Assembly: GCA_963761015.1 (NCBI GenBank)
Contig: CAVXFL010000023.1
Span: 1 to 34,835 of the forward strand
Length of the DNA: 34,835 nucleotides
Direction: 5' to 3'
Origin: CAVXFL01 sp963761015
GTDB taxonomy: Bacteria; Pseudomonadota; Alphaproteobacteria; Acetobacterales; Acetobacteraceae
The notes under the pieces are model-generated. The model was given only the letters and a program-made list of their open reading frames with translations, did not search any database and had not been told where the DNA came from. The position numbers and the translations under genes are program-made. Shown piece after piece: positions 17,121 through 25,836 of the stretch. Numbering within the stretch: the first letter of the stretch is position 1; every line of letters starts with the position of its first letter.

Positions 17121-18682
17121 GTGCCGCGCCGGCGATGTCGCCGCAAACCGTCCTGGCCGCCACGGACATCCACAAGAATTTCGGCGCGACCCACGCCTTG
17201 CGCGGCGTCTCGATCGCGTTCGCGGCCGGTGAAATCCACGCGGTGATGGGCGAGAACGGCGCCGGAAAATCCACGCTGGTGAAAATTCTTGCCGGCTTCT
17301 ATCCGGCCGGCAGCTACGCGGGCCAGCTCACGGTGCTCGGCCAACCCGTCGCGATCCGCAGCATCAGGGACGCGGAAAGCGCCGGCATCTATTTTGTGCC
17401 GCAGGATCTGCAGGCGGTGCCGGCGCTCAGCGTCGCCGAAAACCTGTTCCTCAACCGCGAGCCGCGCCGGTTCGGCGTTGTCGACCCGATCCGGCTAGAC
17501 AAGGAAGCACGATCGCTCCTGGCCGAGTTCAAGATCGACTGCGATCCGTTCCAGCAAATGCGCTCGCTGACACCGGCGCAGCAGCAACTGGTACTCATTA
17601 CGCGCGCCATTTCGCGCGGCGTGCGGGTGCTCGCGCTGGACGAACCGACGGCCACGCTGACGAGCACCGAAACCGACATCCTGTTCGACCACCTGCTGGC
17701 CCTGAAGCAGCGGGGTATCGCCATCATCTACATCTCCCACCGGCTCAACGAAGTCGCGACCTTGGCCGACTGCATCGCCGTGCTACGTGACGGGATACTA
17801 GTCGATCGCGTGGAGCGCGGTGATCCGGATGAGGTCGGCCGGCGCGTGGTGCGCGCCATGGTCGGACACGAGATCAGGTTGCAGCAGCACGCCGTGCGCG
17901 AGCACGGAGCGCCGAAGCTTACGGTCCGCGCACTGCGCCTCGGTTCAGGCGGGCGTGACGCGGCGCGCGCCGACGGCCTGATCGAGTTCAAGCTGCATGC
18001 CGGCCAGGTGCTCGGCGTCTTCGGTTCGGCCGGCTGCGGATCGGACGAACTGGTCCGCATGCTGGTCGGCATGCAGCCTCTGCCGCCGGGCGGCGAGCTG
18101 TCGATCGACGAGCGGCCAATCACGATTGCGGGTCCGCAAGACGCACTGCATGCCGGACTCGGATATGTTCCCGGCGACCGGCAACGGCTGGCGTCGTTCC
18201 CGCTGCTTTCCATCGCGTCCAACATCGATTTGCTGGTGCTCGACCGGCTTTCGACGGCCGGCGTCATCCGGCCGGGGCGGCAGATGCGGCTGGTGCAGCG
18301 CTACTTCGACCGGCTGCGGATCAGGGCGGCATCGAGCGACGAACCGTTGCGGAAATTGAGCGGCGGCAATCAGCAGAAGGTGATCCTGTCGCGCGTGCTC
18401 GCGCGGGACCCGCCGATCCTGGTGTTTCACGAGCCGACCCAAGGCGTCGACATCGCCACCAAGGACGAGATCTACGCGATCATCGACGACCTGGTGCGGC
18501 ACGATAAGGCCGTGCTGCTGGTGTCCTCCGATCTGGAGGAAATCTTTGTGCTGTCGGATAGCATCGCGGTGCTCTGTGCCGGGAAAATGGTCGGCGAGTG
18601 GAGCAAGCGCGAGGTCACCCAGGAACAGGTCCTGGCGGCCGCGACGGCGGGCCGGCGGCGTGACGCGCGCGAAATCGCTTAG
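17114..18682 (+). CDS. ABC importer ATPase with two nucleotide-binding domains, CUT2 (RbsA/XylG) family
   Basis: 522 residues. The first domain is complete: Walker A GENGAGKSTLVKIL, signature-like LTPAQQQLVLITRAI and Walker B VLALDEPTATLT. The second, as usual for this family, has a degenerate Walker A (FGSAGCGSDELVRMLVG) but a good signature LSGGNQQKVILSRVL and EPTQGVD. It powers the permease at 13933. Its separation from the permease by pxpB and pxpC, with coding overlaps, ties the transporter to the 5-oxoprolinase genes. The likely start is GTG 17114, and ATG 17135 is an alternative. Frame intact. Confidence 0.94.
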   Translation: MLSAAPAMSPQTVLAATDIHKNFGATHALRGVSIAFAAGEIHAVMGENGAGKSTLVKILAGFYPAGSYAGQLTVLGQPVAIRSIRDAESAGIYFVPQDLQAVPALSVAENLFLNREPRRFGVVDPIRLDKEARSLLAEFKIDCDPFQQMRSLTPAQQQLVLITRAISRGVRVLALDEPTATLTSTETDILFDHLLALKQRGIAIIYISHRLNEVATLADCIAVLRDGILVDRVERGDPDEVGRRVVRAMVGHEIRLQQHAVREHGAPKLTVRALRLGSGGRDAARADGLIEFKLHAGQVLGVFGSAGCGSDELVRMLVGMQPLPPGGELSIDERPITIAGPQDALHAGLGYVPGDRQRLASFPLLSIASNIDLLVLDRLSTAGVIRPGRQMRLVQRYFDRLRIRAASSDEPLRKLSGGNQQKVILSRVLARDPPILVFHEPTQGVDIATKDEIYAIIDDLVRHDKAVLLVSSDLEEIFVLSDSIAVLCAGKMVGEWSKREVTQEQVLAAATAGRRRDAREIA

Positions 18683-18701
18683 CGCGAAGGGAGAAACAGG
18701 C

Positions 18702-19466
18702 ATGCCGAGCATAGACATCAACTGCGACTGCGGCGAGAGCTTCGGCAACTGGAGGATGGGGGCCGATCAGCAGATCGTTCCGCTGATCACTACGGCGAAC
18801 ATCGCCTGCGGCTTTCATGCCGGCGATCCCATCACCATGCAGCGGACTGTCGAATACGTGCAGGCCGCGGGCGGCGCGGCGGGGGCGCATCCGGGGATGC
18901 CGGACCTGCTTGGCTTCGGCCGCCGCCGCATGGCGCTCACGCCGGAGGAAGGCTACGCGTACACGCTGTACCAGGCCGGCGCGCTCGCCGCGGTGCTGAA
19001 GGCGAAAGGCATGGCGCTGCACCACGTAAAGCCGCACGGCGCGCTTTACGGCATGCTGAACGAGGAATGGGAGTTGGCGGAGGCGGTGTGCCGCGCCATC
19101 ATCGATGTTTGCCCGCGCCCGATACTGTATTGGGCCGGCCCAAGCGCCGGCCGCGTGCTGCCGGAGGCGGCGCGAAAAGCCGGGATCAGGTTGGTCGAGG
19201 AGGCGTATTTCGATCTGGAATACGATGCCGGGGGACACCTTGTCCTGCAACGCGGGGTCGGCAGCGTCGATCTGAACGCGCTGCGCCGGAAGGTTCGCCG
19301 TTTTCTCGAGACCGGCGAGGTGATCGCGACCACTGGCGAGCGCATCAAGCTGCAGGCGGAGAGCATTTGCGTGCATGGCGACGGGGCGAGTTCCCTCGAT
19401 GTGGTGAAGACCGTCCGCGAGGTGATCGAGGAGCACGGCTGGCGCATCGCCCCGGTGGAGGCCTGA
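18702..19466 (+). CDS. pxpA: 5-oxoprolinase subunit A (LamB/YcsF family)
   Basis: 254 residues, full family length: the N-terminal DINCDCGESFGNWRMGADQQ, TTANIACGFHAGDP, AAGAHPGMPDLLGFGRR, HHVKPHGALYGML and the C-terminal CVHGDGASSLDVVKTVRE. It is the third subunit needed for ATP-dependent opening of 5-oxo-L-proline. The ATG at 18702 has GGGAGA 8 bases upstream. It lies 2 bases before the class IV aminotransferase gene. Frame intact. Confidence 0.95.
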   Translation: MPSIDINCDCGESFGNWRMGADQQIVPLITTANIACGFHAGDPITMQRTVEYVQAAGGAAGAHPGMPDLLGFGRRRMALTPEEGYAYTLYQAGALAAVLKAKGMALHHVKPHGALYGMLNEEWELAEAVCRAIIDVCPRPILYWAGPSAGRVLPEAARKAGIRLVEEAYFDLEYDAGGHLVLQRGVGSVDLNALRRKVRRFLETGEVIATTGERIKLQAESICVHGDGASSLDVVKTVREVIEEHGWRIAPVEA

Positions 19467-19468
19467 CC

Positions 19469-20395
19469 ATGATCGACCCCGATTACGCGGCGGGCGCCGC
19501 CTATATCGACGGCCGTTACATGCCGGTTGGACAGGCCAGCATTCCGATCACCGACTGGGGATACCGGCGCTCCGACGTCACCTACGACGTGGTTGGCGTC
19601 TGGAACGGCGCGTTCTTCCGCCTCGACGACCACCTGCGGCGGTTCCGCGCCTCCATGCAGGCGATGCGCCTCGATCCGCCGGAAAGCGACGCCGACATCC
19701 GCCATATTGTGACGGAGTGCGTGCGGCGAACCGGGCTGCGCGAAGCCTATGTCGCCATGGACTGCCTGCGCGGACGCCCGAAGCCGGGCGAGCCGTACCA
19801 TCCCGCGTACGCGCGCAACTATCTGACGGCGTTCGCCATTCCCTGGGTCTGGCTGGCGCCGGAGCACGTGCGCGCACGCGGGATGCACGTGATCGTTGCT
19901 TCGGCGCCACGCATTCCTGAGGCCTCGGTCAATCCCCGGGCAAAAAATTTCCACTGGGCCGACCTGACCCAGGGGCTGTTCGAGGCGCATGATGCCGGCG
20001 CCGACAGCTGCATCCTGCTGGACAGCGACGGCCTTGTGACCGAAGGTCCGGGCTTCAACGTGTTCGCGGTGAGCGACGGCGCGGTCGTCACGCCGGACCG
20101 CGGCGTGCTCGAAGGCCTCACCCGAATGTCGATGTTCGAATTGTGCGCCGAGCGCGGCATCCGCTGCACCGCGCGCCCGCTTCCGGCCGCGGAACTGCGG
20201 GATGCCGACGAGATCTTCCTCTCCACCACCGCCGGCGGCGTGCTGCCGGTGACACGCATCGACGGACGCATCCTCGGCAACGACCGGCCCGGCCCGGTCG
20301 CCAGCGACCTGCGCGACCTGTTCTGGGCCAAGCGGGCGCAAGGTTGGCACGCCACCCTGATCGATTACGATTCCGGCGCAAGCGGTCGGAGGTGA
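19469..20395 (+). CDS. Class IV PLP aminotransferase (D-amino-acid / branched-chain type)
   Basis: 308 residues of fold-type IV: DGRYMPVGQASIPITDWGYR (the usual entry), DDHLRRFRASMQAM, the Schiff-base Lys in NPRAKNFHWADLTQGLFEAH and the phosphate-binding end TEGPGFNVFAVSDG, then STTAGGVLPVTRIDG. It swaps an amino group between a D- or branched-chain amino acid (or an (R)-amine) and a 2-oxo acid. It could convert the amino acid released by the hydantoinase/oxoprolinase step. Spacing of 2 bases on each side shows tight coupling with pxpA and hyuA. Frame intact. The stereochemistry cannot be read from the sequence. Confidence 0.9.
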   Translation: MIDPDYAAGAAYIDGRYMPVGQASIPITDWGYRRSDVTYDVVGVWNGAFFRLDDHLRRFRASMQAMRLDPPESDADIRHIVTECVRRTGLREAYVAMDCLRGRPKPGEPYHPAYARNYLTAFAIPWVWLAPEHVRARGMHVIVASAPRIPEASVNPRAKNFHWADLTQGLFEAHDAGADSCILLDSDGLVTEGPGFNVFAVSDGAVVTPDRGVLEGLTRMSMFELCAERGIRCTARPLPAAELRDADEIFLSTTAGGVLPVTRIDGRILGNDRPGPVASDLRDLFWAKRAQGWHATLIDYDSGASGRR

Positions 20396-20397
20396 GA

Positions 20398-22428
20398 ATG
20401 CGATTTTCGTTCGGCATCGATGTCGGGGGTACGTTCACCGATTTCGTGGCTTACGACCGGGAAACGAGGTCGCTGCGGGCGTGGAAGAACCTGTCGACGC
20501 CGCAGGACCCGACGCACGGCATCCTCGCCGGTCTGCAGGGTTTCGAGGGGCTCGGCGCCATAGAAGGCATGCGGCTCGGCACGACCGTGGCGACGAACGC
20601 GCTGCTCGAACAGAAGGGCGCGGTCGTGGCGTATGTGGCGACCCGCGGTTTTCGCGACGTTCCGTTCGTCGCCCGCGGCAACCGCTTGCACCATTACGAC
20701 CTGAGCTGGGTGAAGCCGAAGCCGCTGTTCAAGCGGCGACACGGCTACGAAGTGAACGAGCGCATCGGTCCCCGTGGCGAGGTGATCGAAGCGTTGGACG
20801 AAGCGGACGTGCGCCGGGTCGCGCGCGAGATCGCCGCCACTGGCCAGATCGAATTGGTCGCCGTGGTGCTGCTGCACTCCTACGTCACGCCCGACCACGA
20901 GTTGCGCATCAAAGAGATCCTACGCGAGGAACTGCCGGAAATCCCGGTCTCCATTTCCTACGAGGTGCTGCCCCGCTGGAAGGAACATTTTCGCTCCTCG
21001 ACCACGATCTGCGACGCCTACGTGAAGCCGATTGTGCGCCAGCAGCTCGGCTCGATGCGGCGGCGGCTTGACGACGCCGGGGTCGATGCGAAAATCGTGG
21101 TCATGAAGTCGAATGGCGGCGAGATGAGCTTGGACGCCGCCGCCGAGGCGCCGATCCAGATCACGGTTTCGGGTCCGACGGGCGGTGTGATCGCCGGCAA
21201 GCGCCTCGCGGGCCTGCTCGGCATCGACAATGTCGTCACCTTGGATATGGGCGGCACCTCGACCGACGTGTCCGCGATCGTCGACGGGCGCGAGCGGTTC
21301 ACCACCGATTTCGAAATCGAATGGGGTCGCCCAATCCAGATTCCGATGATCGACATCCGCACCATCGGCGCGGGCGGCGGCTCGCTGGCGCGGATCGATG
21401 CCGGCGGCATGCTGGTGGTCGGCCCGGAAAGCGCCGGCGCCAATCCGGGACCGGCCTGCTACGGGCAGGGCGGCACCGGGGCGACGGTCACGGACGCCAA
21501 TCTCGTGCTCGGCCGGATCAGCGCCGATAATTTCCTGGGCGGCACAATGCAGCTGGATGCCGATGCCGCGGCCGCGGCTGTCGGTCGAATCGCCAAGCCC
21601 CTCGGACTGCCGCTCGCCGAGGCCGCGCTCGCGATCGCGCACATCGCGAACAACAACATGGTAGGTGCGCTCCACACCGCGCTGGTCGAACAGGGGCTTG
21701 ATCCGCGCGATTTCGCCCTGCTCGCGTTCGGCGGCGCCGGTCCGCTGCATGTCGGTGACCTGATGACCGACGCGTCGATTCCGCGCGGCATCGTGCCGAT
21801 CCTCCCCGGCCAGTTTTCAGCCTTCGGCTTCATCATGGCCGATGCGCGGGTGGACCGCCATCGCACCCTGCAGCTCAGCTCGCGCTTCTTCGAACCGGAG
21901 CGCGCGAGCGCCGCGATGTCCGGCCTGGTGCGCGAGTGCCTCGCCGACCCCGCGCTGGAGGGCTATCAGGATCGCATGGAAATCCTGCGTAGCCTGGAGA
22001 TGCGCTATCTCGGGCAAAACTACGAACTGGAGGTGCCGGTCGATTTCGACGATTTCTCGCCCGACAACGTGGCGAAGCTATGGAGGACCTTCCATGAGCA
22101 GCACGAGGCGCGCTTCGGGTTCCGCCTGGGCGACGCCATGGAAATCATCAACTTCATCGTAACCGCCGTCGCGCGCAGCGAGGAACTTGAACTCGCCCCA
22201 ATCGCCGAGGCGCGCCGCGCCGCCGAGCCGCGCTCGCGCCGGAGGGTGGTGTTCGCCGAGGGACCGCAGGAAACTCCCGTCTACGCGCGCGCGGACTTGC
22301 TCGCGGGCCACAGCATCGCCGGGCCGGCACTGGTAGAAGAAGATGTGTCGGTCACGGTGGTCAACCCGGGCAAATCGCTCGCCGTAGACCGTTTTGGCAA
22401 CCTGCACATCACCGCGGCCGCAGCCTAA
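20398..22428 (+). CDS. hyuA: Hydantoinase/oxoprolinase family subunit A
   Basis: 676 residues. The N-terminal hydantoinase domain has the ATP-binding FGIDVGGTFTDFVAYDRETR and LGTTVATNALLEQKG. The central domain has SNGGEMSLDAAAEAPI, SGPTGGVIAGKRLAG and DMGGTSTDVSAIVDG. The C-terminal domain has FGGAGPLHVGDL and PGQFSAFGFIMADARVDRH. Members cleave cyclic amides with ATP (N-methylhydantoin, 5-oxoproline) or carboxylate ketones, working with subunit B. The ATG is 2 bases after the aminotransferase stop, with GGAGGTG upstream. Frame intact. It is the full-length paralogue of the truncated copy at 32387-33428, which allows the deletion there to be mapped. Confidence 0.94.
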   Translation: MRFSFGIDVGGTFTDFVAYDRETRSLRAWKNLSTPQDPTHGILAGLQGFEGLGAIEGMRLGTTVATNALLEQKGAVVAYVATRGFRDVPFVARGNRLHHYDLSWVKPKPLFKRRHGYEVNERIGPRGEVIEALDEADVRRVAREIAATGQIELVAVVLLHSYVTPDHELRIKEILREELPEIPVSISYEVLPRWKEHFRSSTTICDAYVKPIVRQQLGSMRRRLDDAGVDAKIVVMKSNGGEMSLDAAAEAPIQITVSGPTGGVIAGKRLAGLLGIDNVVTLDMGGTSTDVSAIVDGRERFTTDFEIEWGRPIQIPMIDIRTIGAGGGSLARIDAGGMLVVGPESAGANPGPACYGQGGTGATVTDANLVLGRISADNFLGGTMQLDADAAAAAVGRIAKPLGLPLAEAALAIAHIANNNMVGALHTALVEQGLDPRDFALLAFGGAGPLHVGDLMTDASIPRGIVPILPGQFSAFGFIMADARVDRHRTLQLSSRFFEPERASAAMSGLVRECLADPALEGYQDRMEILRSLEMRYLGQNYELEVPVDFDDFSPDNVAKLWRTFHEQHEARFGFRLGDAMEIINFIVTAVARSEELELAPIAEARRAAEPRSRRRVVFAEGPQETPVYARADLLAGHSIAGPALVEEDVSVTVVNPGKSLAVDRFGNLHITAAAA

Positions 22429-22440
22429 AGGATTTCCGGC

Positions 22441-24345
22441 ATGGACATGGTGACCCTGAATATCGTCAACGGCATGCTGGTCTCGATCTGCCGGGACATG
22501 GGCGTCACGCTGATGCGGACGTCGTATTCGACGATCTTCAGCGAATCGCTGGACTTCACCTGCGGGCTGGCGCTGCCCAGCGGCGAGCTGATCGCCACCG
22601 GCGATTTCTGCCCCTCGATGATCGGCGGCCTGCCGCTGCTGCTGCGCTCCTGCGTGCAGGAGATCCCGCTGGATACGCTCGAGGAAGGTGACGTGGTCGT
22701 GCATAACGACCCGTACCGAGGTGGGCTGCACACGCCGGAGCACACGTTCTTCAAGCCGGTGTTCGTGGATGGCGAGATCGTCGGTCTGTCGGTCGCGATT
22801 GGCCACGTCGTCGAAGTCGGCGGGATGGTACCCGGCGGCTTCGCCGGCGAGGCTACCGAGGTGTTCCACGAAGGGCTGCGCGTGCCGCCGGTAAAGATCA
22901 AGCGCCGCGGTGAGGACGTGGACGACGTCTGGAAGCTGCTGCTCGCGAACGTGCGCACGCCGCGCTACAATTACGGCGACTATCGCGCGCTGATCGCCGC
23001 CATCGACCTCGGCGAGCGGCGCATGGCGGGCCTCGTTCGCAAATACGGCCGCGCAAAATTCCAGAGCACCGCGCAAGATCTGATGGACTATTCGGAGCGC
23101 CGCATGCGCGCCGAACTGTCGCGGATTCCGACCGGACGCTATGCGTTCGAGGATTACATGGAGGACGACGGGATCGAGGATCGCCCGTTCAAGATCCGTG
23201 CCGCGGTGTTCGTCCGCGACGGCGGCGTCATCGTCGATTATTCCGGCAGCTCGCCGCAGGCACGCGGTCCGATCAACGGCACGCTCGGTGTCGCCTGGGG
23301 CGCCGCGTACAACGCCGTTCTGCACATGACGGATCCGTCGATCCCGAAGAACTCCGGGTGCTTCCGTCCGATCCGCATCCTTGCGCCGCCGGGCAGCGTC
23401 GTGAACGTGAACTATCCCGGCCCGTCGGTTGGCGGCAACACCGAAACGCACTGCCGCATCGCCAACGTGGTGATGGGCGCGCTGGCACCGGCGCTGAAGG
23501 CGCGGTCGGCGGCCACCGACGGGGCCAGTCACAGCAATTTCGTGTTCGGCGGAACCGACGCGCAGACCGGCGAATTTTTCTGCTGCTACGACATCACGCC
23601 AGTGGGCTGGGGCGGCCGCAGCTTCGCCGACGGCAACGACGCCGTGTGCGGCATCAACGGCAACTGCCCGCACATCCCTGTGGAGGTGTTCGAGTTCCGC
23701 TATCCCTGGCACGTCGAGGAGTTCCGCCTGGTGCAGGATTCCGGCGGCGCGGGCACGTTCCGCGGCGGCCTGACCTTGACCAAGACGGTTCGCTGTACCG
23801 ACACCGAAATGACGGTCAGCTACATGAGCGACCGGCAGAAGATCAGCCCCTGGGGACTCCACGGCGGCCTGCCGGGCGCCAAGGCGGGGCTCCTGTTTCA
23901 GCGCGCCGGCAGCGAGGGCTGGCTCACGATTACGCAGGCCTTCAACAAGGTCTCGCCCAGCAAATTCAGCAACGTTCGCGTCCGGCCCGGCGATCGGCTG
24001 CGCATTGCCTCGCCTGCCGGCGGCGGTTGGGGGCCGCCGGGCGAGCGCGATCCGCAGCGCGTTGCCGAAGACGTGCGCGAGGGCTTCGTATCGCTGGCGC
24101 AGGCGAGCGAGATTCTACGGCTTCGCCGGCGACTGACCGGCGCGGAGGAAAACCATGCGCTTTGCCGAAAAAGGCTACTACATCGAGCAGTACGTCAAAT
24201 GCGCGAGCTGCGGCATGCTCATCTATGGCGAGGCGCTCGAAGGCAAACTCTCCGAGCGGCCCGCCGTGTTCTGCTCCGCTTGGTGCCGCGACTGGCCGGC
24301 TTTGCGCGAGAGCTGGCCGGAAGAGCGGCGAGCATCGGAAAATGA
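22441..24345 (+). CDS. hyuB: Hydantoinase/oxoprolinase family subunit B, C-terminus altered by a one-base insertion
   Basis: Partner of HyuA. Family motifs run throughout: MGVTLMRTSYSTIFSESLDF, VVVHNDPYRGGLHTPEHTFF, YSGSSPQARGPINGTLGVAW, YPGPSVGGNTETHCRIANVV, FRYPWHVEEFRLVQDSGGAG and PAGGGWGPPGERDPQRVAED. The literal frame ends at 24345, but the last ~70 residues are Arg-rich and unlike the family. Removing one base near 24115 gives ASEIYGFAGD and a stop at 24134-24136, the usual YG-type ending and a normal 18-base gap to the next start. The native gene is therefore probably 22441-24136, and the long tail is an artefact or a recent change. Confidence 0.93.
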   Translation: MDMVTLNIVNGMLVSICRDMGVTLMRTSYSTIFSESLDFTCGLALPSGELIATGDFCPSMIGGLPLLLRSCVQEIPLDTLEEGDVVVHNDPYRGGLHTPEHTFFKPVFVDGEIVGLSVAIGHVVEVGGMVPGGFAGEATEVFHEGLRVPPVKIKRRGEDVDDVWKLLLANVRTPRYNYGDYRALIAAIDLGERRMAGLVRKYGRAKFQSTAQDLMDYSERRMRAELSRIPTGRYAFEDYMEDDGIEDRPFKIRAAVFVRDGGVIVDYSGSSPQARGPINGTLGVAWGAAYNAVLHMTDPSIPKNSGCFRPIRILAPPGSVVNVNYPGPSVGGNTETHCRIANVVMGALAPALKARSAATDGASHSNFVFGGTDAQTGEFFCCYDITPVGWGGRSFADGNDAVCGINGNCPHIPVEVFEFRYPWHVEEFRLVQDSGGAGTFRGGLTLTKTVRCTDTEMTVSYMSDRQKISPWGLHGGLPGAKAGLLFQRAGSEGWLTITQAFNKVSPSKFSNVRVRPGDRLRIASPAGGGWGPPGERDPQRVAEDVREGFVSLAQASEILRLRRRLTGAEENHALCRKRLLHRAVRQMRELRHAHLWRGARRQTLRAARRVLLRLVPRLAGFARELAGRAASIGK

Positions 24346-24394
24346 GCCCCACAAATTGCAGGAGAACACAGGATGGCCGATAAAGCAGCGCTGA
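24155..24394 (+). CDS. Small four-cysteine (probable zinc-binding) protein
   Basis: 79 residues. C16-x2-C19 and C40-x3-C44 frame a compact domain (YYIEQYVKCASCGMLIYGEA, AVFCSAWCRDW) that looks like a treble-clef or zinc-ribbon metal site. A strong ribosome site GGAGGA lies 6 bases before the ATG, which shows translation here even though the shifted hyuB frame reads across it. Its place after hyuB suggests an accessory or assembly subunit, comparable to the small subunits of acetone/acetophenone carboxylase relatives. That role is inference. The 3' end overlaps the following dehydrogenase by 22 bases. Confidence 0.72.
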   Translation: MRFAEKGYYIEQYVKCASCGMLIYGEALEGKLSERPAVFCSAWCRDWPALRESWPEERRASENEPHKLQENTGWPIKQR

Positions 24395-25062
24395 TCATCG
24401 GCACCTCGCGTGGTCTTGGATTGGGGCTCGCGCGCGAGCTGTTGGCGCGTGGCTGGCACGTGACCGGCACGGTTCGTCGCCCGAGCGAGGGGGCGGACGC
24501 AGAGCGTTCAACGCACCCGGACCGGTTCCGGATCGAAACCGCGGACATCGACCGGCCGGACCAGGTGGCGGACCTGCGTGAGCAATTGCAAGGCTCCCGG
24601 TTCGATTTGCTGTTCGTCAATGCCGGCGTGCTTCTTTCGCCGGGCAAGACAATCAGCGAGGTGTCGCACGAGGATTTCGTGCGCGAGATGACGACCAACG
24701 CGTTTAGTCCGGTACGTGCGGCAGATGCGTTGCTCGCGCTCGTGCAGCCTACGGGCACCATTGGTTTCATGAGCTCGCAGCTGGGCAGCATCACCAACAA
24801 TACGTCAGGCGGCAACGAGGTGTACCGTGCCAGCAAGGCGGCGCTGAACATGCTGGTACGCGGCTTCGTTGCCCGGCTGCCGGACCAGCGCCGGACGGTT
24901 CTACTGCTGCATCCGGGCTGGGTGCGCACCGACATGGGTGGCGCGAATGCCGATGTCGATTTGGCGACCAGCACGCGCGGGCTGGCTGACGTGATCGAAG
25001 CCCGGCAGGGCAGCGGCGGGTTGGCTTTCCTCGATTATCAGGGTCGGACACTGCCGTGGTAG
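24373..25062 (+). CDS. Short-chain dehydrogenase/reductase (CsgA-like)
   Basis: 229 residues. NAD(P)-binding GTSRGLGLGLARELL, the NAG motif in FVNAGVLLS, the catalytic Ser in GFMSSQLGS and YRASK (Tyr-x3-Lys), then LLLHPGWVRTDMGG. An AGGAGAA ribosome site lies upstream of the ATG. It oxidises or reduces a hydroxy/keto group of unknown identity, and its place at the end of the operon suggests the carbon skeleton after deamination. Frame intact. Confidence 0.9.
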   Translation: MADKAALIIGTSRGLGLGLARELLARGWHVTGTVRRPSEGADAERSTHPDRFRIETADIDRPDQVADLREQLQGSRFDLLFVNAGVLLSPGKTISEVSHEDFVREMTTNAFSPVRAADALLALVQPTGTIGFMSSQLGSITNNTSGGNEVYRASKAALNMLVRGFVARLPDQRRTVLLLHPGWVRTDMGGANADVDLATSTRGLADVIEARQGSGGLAFLDYQGRTLPW

Positions 25063-25073
25063 AGCAAACAAAG

Positions 25074-25833
25074 ATGCCGCAACAAACCGTACTCATTACC
25101 GGCGCTGGAATTGGCATCGGCCGGGCGAGCGCGATCGCTTTCGCCAAGGCCGGTTACCGGGTGGTGGTGACCGACATCCTTGAGCGTGAGGGACGCGAGG
25201 CCGCAGATAGCATCAGGGCGCAGGGTGGCGAGGCCGAGTTCCATCAACTCGACGTGCGCAGCACCGAAGCGGTCGAGTTCGGTTGTTGCACGCGTCGAGA
25301 CGGCGCATGGCGCGCTCGACGTCGTGGTGGCGAACGCCGGCATTGCTCATAAGGCACCGCTGGCGGAACTTTCCGACGAGAAGTGGCAGCAGACGATCGA
25401 CATCGATCTGGCTGGCGTGTTCCGCACCATTCGCGCCGCCATGCCGGGAATGCGCAAGCGCCGGAGCGGCGCCGTGATCGCGCTGTCCTCGATCATGGGC
25501 GTCGCCTATGGGTGGGACGAGCACATCCACTATTCGGCCGCGAAGACCGGCGTGGTGGGGCTGGTGCGCGGCTTCGCAGTGGAGGTGGCGCGCGACGGCA
25601 TCCGGGTGAACGGCATCGCCCCCGGCTACATCCGCACCGCGCAGGCGCTTTCGACCGAGCACTCGCTCGGCCCGGACGGGCTCGAGGCCGCCGCGACGTT
25701 CATCCCGCTCGGGCGTGCGGGTGAGCCCGAGGATGTTGCGGACGTCGCCGTGTTTCTCGCGTCCGACGCCGCGCGCTACATCACGGGGCAGGTGATCGTG
25801 GTGGATGGGGGCCTTCTAGTGGGACGCTACTGA
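25074..25833 (+). CDS. Short-chain dehydrogenase/reductase (FabG-like), one-base frame break
   Basis: Classical SDR of about 253 residues. The N-terminal cofactor motif LITGAGIGIGRASAIAFAKA lies in one frame. From VVARVETAHGALDVVVANAG the protein continues in the next frame, with the active site SSIMG...YSAAKTG and the C-terminal YITGQVIVVDGGLLVGRY. Dropping one T at 25278/25279 restores STEAVESVVARVE. ATG 25074 is preferred, and GTG 25056 overlaps the previous stop. It is the last gene of the plus-strand operon and converges with the SnoaL-like gene with a 3-base gap. The break may be a sequence error. Confidence 0.88.
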
Positions 25834-25836
25834 GTG

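Noticed and set aside
19046..20350. A 434-codon open frame antisense to pxpA and the class IV aminotransferase
   Set aside because: Same reason. The sense strand reads two complete known families across the whole interval.
22078..23862. A 594-codon open frame antisense to hyuA/hyuB
   Set aside because: It is His/Arg-rich without recognisable motifs. The opposite strand encodes intact HyuA and HyuB sequence.
24137..24345. A genuine Arg-rich C-terminal extension of HyuB
   Set aside because: It starts exactly where a one-base shift would give the usual ending and stop, and it overlaps a better-supported small gene.
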